A DNA stretch of 64,000 nt, from the NCBI GenBank assembly GCA_023374025.1, contig SIJG01000005.1, positions 3,380,445 to 3,444,444 of the forward strand, read 5' to 3'. The notes beneath the pieces were generated by a model that ran no database searches, was not told where the DNA came from, and saw only the letters and a list, made by a program, of their open reading frames with translations. Both the position numbers and the translations under genes were made by a program. Shown piece after piece: positions 59,762-64,000 of the stretch (position 1 is its first letter; the number at the start of each line of letters is the position of its first letter). This DNA is from Heterodera schachtii. Lineage: Eukaryota > Nematoda > Chromadorea > Rhabditida > Heteroderidae.

Positions 59762-59864
59762 ATGTAATGTAAGGGTTTTTTTAAACTGCTTCAATGAGTA
59801 AAAATAAGGTAACGGTAATGCTAACGATGAGACTCAGACCTCAAATGTTTCGAAATAAAATTGT

Positions 59865-60265
59865 TTTATCAGTTTTCAGGGTCCGAGAAGCCGAATTTGG
59901 CATCAAACCCTGGACCCAGACTCAAGCAAAAATCCTAAAATATTTCAATAGTCGTAAAAATATTTTTTTTAAGTTTTCGGGGACGGTGATCGCCCATTTT
60001 AGCCAATTTCGAACCCGTGACAAACAAATTCGAAAAAAGTCGAAAAACTTTTTCATCAAAATTCATAATTAAACAACAAATATGTGATTCGTTTTTGTTG
60101 TTAACAAAGAAAATACGCAATTTTCTCGAAAATTTGGCAGATTTTAACGTGTATTTTTGAAAAAAATGCATTTTTTTTTTGTTCGAATTCGGGTCAGAGG
60201 TTCTGATTGGGCAAATCCGATTTCAGATTCGTAATCAGCACCCTCTATAACCCCCAGAACTAATT
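59865..60265. repeat. Decayed foldback of the shared-core family
   Basis: The left arm has TTTTCAGGGTCCGAGAAGCC and TTTCGAACCCGTGAC. The right arm has TTCGAATTCGGGTCAGAGGT and GATTCGTAATCAGCACCCTC. Arm pairing is imperfect, so this is an old copy. Confidence 0.6.
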
Positions 60266-60447
60266 ATGAGCACAAAATAAATAAGTTAAATTAGAAGCCC
60301 CCATTCTTCAGGATTGCCCCAACAATCTTAGTATCATTCGGAAGCTTATCATTAGAGACCGGATTTTTAGGTGCTAAAAATCGGACTGGGACAATTTAGT
60401 CTGGCCGGTTTAGTCTGACAAATGAGCTAAATTTAGAGCATCATAAC

Positions 60448-60994
60448 TAGGGCTGCTAATTTTATGTAAGAAAATTTGCGAATTATGTAAATAAAATATG
60501 TATAAAAAATGCTAACAATAAAATATGTATGAAATATGTACAAAAATCCAGAAATATGTACTAAAATATGTAAATAAAATTTTATTATTGGTTATTTTTT
60601 GGAAAAAAATTCTTTGTAAAAAGTGAAACAAGCACTAAATGCCATAAAAATGACCAAAATAGGCTTAGAATTACATTTTAGTATTTAAAAATTAATTTTT
60701 GCTATATCATTTTTTTAAAAATTTGATTTTTTGGGGATACATTTCAAAAAAATTTTTAAATTTTTCACAAAATTTCTATAAATTCTCAAAAATCCGCAAA
60801 ATATGTAAAAAAAAAATGAAAATATGTACGAAAGATTGCAAAATATGTATGAAAAAGTCCAAAATATGTATGAAAATATGTAAATAAAAGTCCCAACTTT
60901 TGTTCGCAAACACAAAAAAGAAAGTGTTTTTCCTACTAATTAGGCTATGGAGAATCCAGAAAAAAATATGTATTTCATAAAATTAGCAGCCCTA
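60448..60994. mobile_element. hAT-like element 1, TIR TAGGGCTGCTAATTTTATG
   Basis: TIRs TAGGGCTGCTAATTTTATG and CATAAAATTAGCAGCCCTA are perfect. The 8-bp duplication ATCATAAC lies at 60440-60447 and 60995-61002. The interior has many AAATATGTA words. No coding. Its right duplication copy is also the left flank of the next element. Confidence 0.9.
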
Positions 60995-61094
60995 ATCATA
61001 ACTAGGGCTTACATTTTTAGGCAAACTCCTATTTTTCCTGAGCTCCCTGTGGCCTGAAACGCACGAAAATATGTTTTTTTAGGCTGTTGTTAAG

Positions 61095-61469
61095 CGTGTC
61101 CCGACATTTGCGGTCCGACATTTGCGGCCCCGACTTTTGCGGCCCCGACATTTGCGGCTATGTCCAAAATCGGGTTCAAAATTAATTTTTTCAATCCCTG
61201 ATCGCATAAAGAGCTTTAACTAAACGATAGAAAGTGATTATATCCGATCATTTGATCATTAATGAATTTTTGAAAAAATAATAAAATTTTCAAACAACAG
61301 AATTAATGTTTCTAATAAACGAGAAGACATTTTTTTTCTTAATTTTAATGTTGTTTAAGCTATCAGGGCTTGAAAAAATTCAACTTTGAATCCAATTTTG
61401 GACATAGCCGCAAATGTCTGGGCCGCAAAAGTCGGGCCGCAAATGTCGGACCGCAAATGTCGGGGCTCC
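61095..61469. mobile_element. Nested element with CCGACATTTGCGG ends, duplication TTGTTAAG
   Basis: Each end holds three to four copies of the word CCGACATTTGCGG, or variants, as an inverted repeat. TTGTTAAG flanks it at 61087-61094 and 61470-61477. The interior resembles 36060-36120 in the CYSTM1-like intron. Confidence 0.85.
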
Positions 61470-61805
61470 TTGTTAAGTTACTTTTCGAGTTATTAGTGCC
61501 TATTCTAAGCTTTTATTTTTAGCGCCTAAAAAGCCTAAAAAATTTTGAACGAGTCTGTTTTTGCCTATTTTGGCGTTTTGCCCAAAATTTTTAACAGAAA
61601 TGCAATAAAAACGAACGAAAAATATACCCCTAAGAATCGACTCAAAAATTTTTTCAAAAAATACACCGCTAAGAATCGACTCGAAAATTTTCAAAAATAT
61701 ACCCCTAAGAAATGAAAAATTTTCAAAAATTCCTCTTCAAATTTATTTATTTATTTATTGACAAGAATTAGTGATTTTAAAAATATTTATCTCAGTACTG
61801 ATTTG

Positions 61806-62699
61806 TAGGGATGCGATTTTTAGGCACAAAAAATCGCGAAATAGGCACCTAAAAAGGCATAAAAAAATCGCAAAATAGGCATTAAATAGGCACAATAATC
61901 CACGAATAGGCACTAAAATAGGCAAATAAGTTTTTTTTATTAACCTTTTTTAGGTAGCAAATCACGTAAAAACTTAATAAAAAAAAACTTAAATTTGCTT
62001 ATATTTCAATTGTTTTAAAGTTTTTTTTCGAATAAGGACAAATTTTTAGACAAAAATTTTATCGTGAAAAAAAATATTCAATTTGGTTATCAATTTTTTG
62101 AAAATTTTTCAATTCTTAGGGGTGTATTTTTCGTTTTTATTACATTTTTGTTAAGGATTTTTTCAAACCCTAAAATAGGTACATTAGGCACAAAAACTCC
62201 AAAATAGGCATTAAATAGGCAAAAAAAATTTTATTAACGCTTTTTAGCTAGCAAAACACGTAAAAATTAATCAAAAAAATTATTTTGCTTATATTCCAAT
62301 TTTTTTATGTTGTTTTCGACAAAAATAATTTTTTAAGCCAAAAATTTTTATGATGAAAAAATAATTAATTTTTGGGGAAGAATTTTTGTGAAAATTTTTT
62401 TCAATTCTTAGGAGTGTATTTTCTGAGTTTTTTTCAGGTCGATTCTTAGGGGGTGTATTTTTCATTTTTATTGCATTTTTGTTAACGATTTTTCCGGAAA
62501 TCATGAAAAAGTCGTCAAAAATGGCGAAATGGGCATAAAAATAGGCATTTAGGCATTAAGCACAAAAAGTCCAAAATAGGTAGGCATTATAAAAGTCATC
62601 GTAGACACCCCAAACCAAGCGGAAAATGCGTTTTTCTTGCTTATCTGAATGTATTAAGTGCGCAAAAATTTTAGGCATTTGCCTAAAATCGCATCCCTA
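61806..62699. mobile_element. Nested hAT-like element 3, duplication CTGATTTG
   Basis: TIRs TAGGGATGCGATTTT and AAAATCGCATCCCTA. CTGATTTG lies at 61798-61805 and 62700-62707. The interior has repeated AAATAGGCA(C/T)-type words and AATTCTTAGG(G/A)GTGTATTTT units also found outside it at 61620-61710. No coding. Confidence 0.88.
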
Positions 62700-63163
62700 C
62701 TGATTTGGTCTATTTTTTTTGTCATTTTACATTCACCCCAAATTTGATGATTTTTAGTGCCTATTTTCCATTTTTAGTGCCTATTTTGGGGGTTTTTTAG
62801 AGCCTAAGGCCTACCTATTTTGGCGGTTTAGTGCCTAAAAATGTAAGCCCTAATCATAACTTTTTTCTTTGTTGACCAAATCCAACAATCTTCGTATTGA
62901 AAGCTCTTAACAAGCTCTATTGGCTTTCCAAAAAACACAAAGATATACCGACATGTAAAAAAGTTAAAGTAAAAATATGCAAAATTCAGACTTTTGTGCA
63001 TTATTCATGTTGCAACTTTTTTATAAGTTCTTCAACCGCTTAGAAATAGCTTATCAACAGCTTCTAAACGGGTCGGTAGCAGTTCGTACAATCGCGTTTT
63101 GTACAATTTGAAATGGGAATGGCCATAACTTTTTTGTTCGTCAGTTTGCTTCAAAATTGGTAT

Positions 63164-63370
63164 CATTCGAAAGCTCTACGTGTTTAGAAGCTATCATTAA
63201 GCAGAAGCTAAGCGATTAATCATCTCACCAAAAAGTTATGATTTAAAAGACTTGAAAATTCAAGAAAATCCTAATTTTTTGTAAACTATAAATCATAATT
63301 TTTTTGAGAGATGATTAATCGCTTAGCTTCTGCTTAATGATAACTTCTAAACACGTAGAGCTTTCGAATG
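63164..63370. repeat. Inverted repeat with long near-perfect arms
   Basis: The left arm CATTCGAAAGCTCTACGTGT continues through AAGCAGAAGCTAAGCGATTA, and the right arm repeats this in reverse complement. About 60 bases per arm, with a short AT-rich loop near 63240-63300. Related sequence is in the left half of the 12176-12752 element. Confidence 0.8.
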
Positions 63371-63423
63371 AAACCAAATTTGCATAATTTATAAAATCTG
63401 GCCATCTGAGAAAAAGTGCAAAT

Positions 63424-63482
63424 GGCCTAGTGGCTTACTTTCTTGATTTTCTACTTTCTCATGGTTCAATCCCTTTACAGAA
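63424..63482 (+). repeat. tRNA-like sequence
   Basis: GGCCTAGTGGCTTACTTTC (A-box-like), then CATGGTTCAATCCC (B-box-like) about 35 bases on, directly after the repeat arm at 63370. Arms do not pair well, so it is probably a SINE head or tRNA relic. Confidence 0.4.
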
Positions 63483-64000
63483 AATAAAATATTTTAATTT
63501 TCTTTTTGTATACCCATGGTTTCCTATCGACAAAATAGGATTCCTCGATTTTTTTTAATTGAAACTATTTTACCATTAAACCCGTTTACAAATTGACCTA
63601 GTAATTCAAAAAAACCAGCCTTTTTTGTTAAAGTTTTTTGGAAAAACGCGCCGAAAAAACAATGTGAAAGCAAATCTGAGTAGTGACCCCTGGGCGCGTG
63701 TTACAATTTTTGGCGCTAAATTCAAATTTGAATTTTCGCGTCAATAAATTGTGGGTGTAGGGACGCTTGTTGGGGGGTATGGGGACAGTGCCGTAGGCAA
63801 GTGCCGTAGGGTGAAAGGCTTATATTATTTTAATTATTTTTAATTATTATTTTAAATTATTAATTTCTAAATAAAAATTTCCAATCATTGGGAGGGAAAG
63901 AGATTTTATTATATAAATGAGAAATGTGAAAAATAAATTGAAAAAGAGAACAATTATTATATAAATGAGAAATGCGAAAAATAAATTAAAAAAATAGAAC
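63483..64000. other. AT-rich end of window
   Basis: No gene seen. It includes AAAGTTTTTTGGAAAAACGC near 63631, a fragment of the repeat context that surrounds GATA-loop modules. Confidence 0.5.

Larger units (their letters stand above)
61003..62852. mobile_element. hAT-like element 2, TIR TAGGGCTTACATTTTTAGGC
   Basis: TIRs TAGGGCTTACATTTTTAGGC and GCCTAAAAATGTAAGCCCTA are perfect. ATCATAAC lies at 60995-61002 and 62853-62860. Two further elements are nested inside (61095-61469 and 61806-62699); without them it is about 580 bp. No transposase. Confidence 0.9.

Overview
The window looks like nuclear DNA of a nematode. Genes are split into many short, relatively GC-rich exons inside very AT-rich introns. 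Most introns end in TTTTCAG, with a minority ending in AAG. The nuclear receptor has the nematode-type P-box CRACAAFFRR. A tylenchid (plant-parasitic) nematode is a guess only. No bacterial, organellar or viral genes were seen. Exon borders were worked out by hand from splice dinucleotides, reading phase and family similarity; they are predictions.

Layout. 1988-2660 (+) HSBP1. 3088-5986 (-) an unrecognised gene (A). 6305-7879 (-) eIF2-beta. 8665-11747 (-) an unrecognised gene (B). 13142-15313 (-) a paired-box (Pax-type) locus whose conserved exon is interrupted by a 1.3 kb hAT-like element. 16330-19712 (-) an unrecognised gene (C). 21096-26808 (+) a nuclear hormone receptor. 27561-28843 (-) mitochondrial ISCA1 with a Ser-rich tail. 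29709-32702 (+) an RSRC2-like SMAP-domain protein. 35706-36508 (+) a CYSTM1-like protein. 37140-46581 (+) EFR3. 47605-about 51380 (-) a protein with a thrombospondin type 1 repeat. 53150-57324 (+) COP9 signalosome subunit 2. 59013-59656 (-) zinc-knuckle coding remnants. The rest, especially 57.4-64 kb, is repeat-rich.

Functionally the genes are mostly unrelated housekeeping or regulatory genes: translation initiation, Fe-S assembly, COP9, the PI4K membrane scaffold, a splicing-type SR protein and two transcription factors. The minus-strand block 3-20 kb and the plus-strand block 29.7-46.6 kb are co-directional. EFR3 has a splice acceptor two bases before its ATG, which hints at trans-splicing.

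The most distinctive content is the mobile DNA. Many insertions carry clean 8-bp target duplications (hAT type), including a three-level nest at 60.4-62.9 kb. A foldback family shares one conserved core. A short GC-rich hairpin with a GATA loop recurs about ten times across otherwise different repeats.
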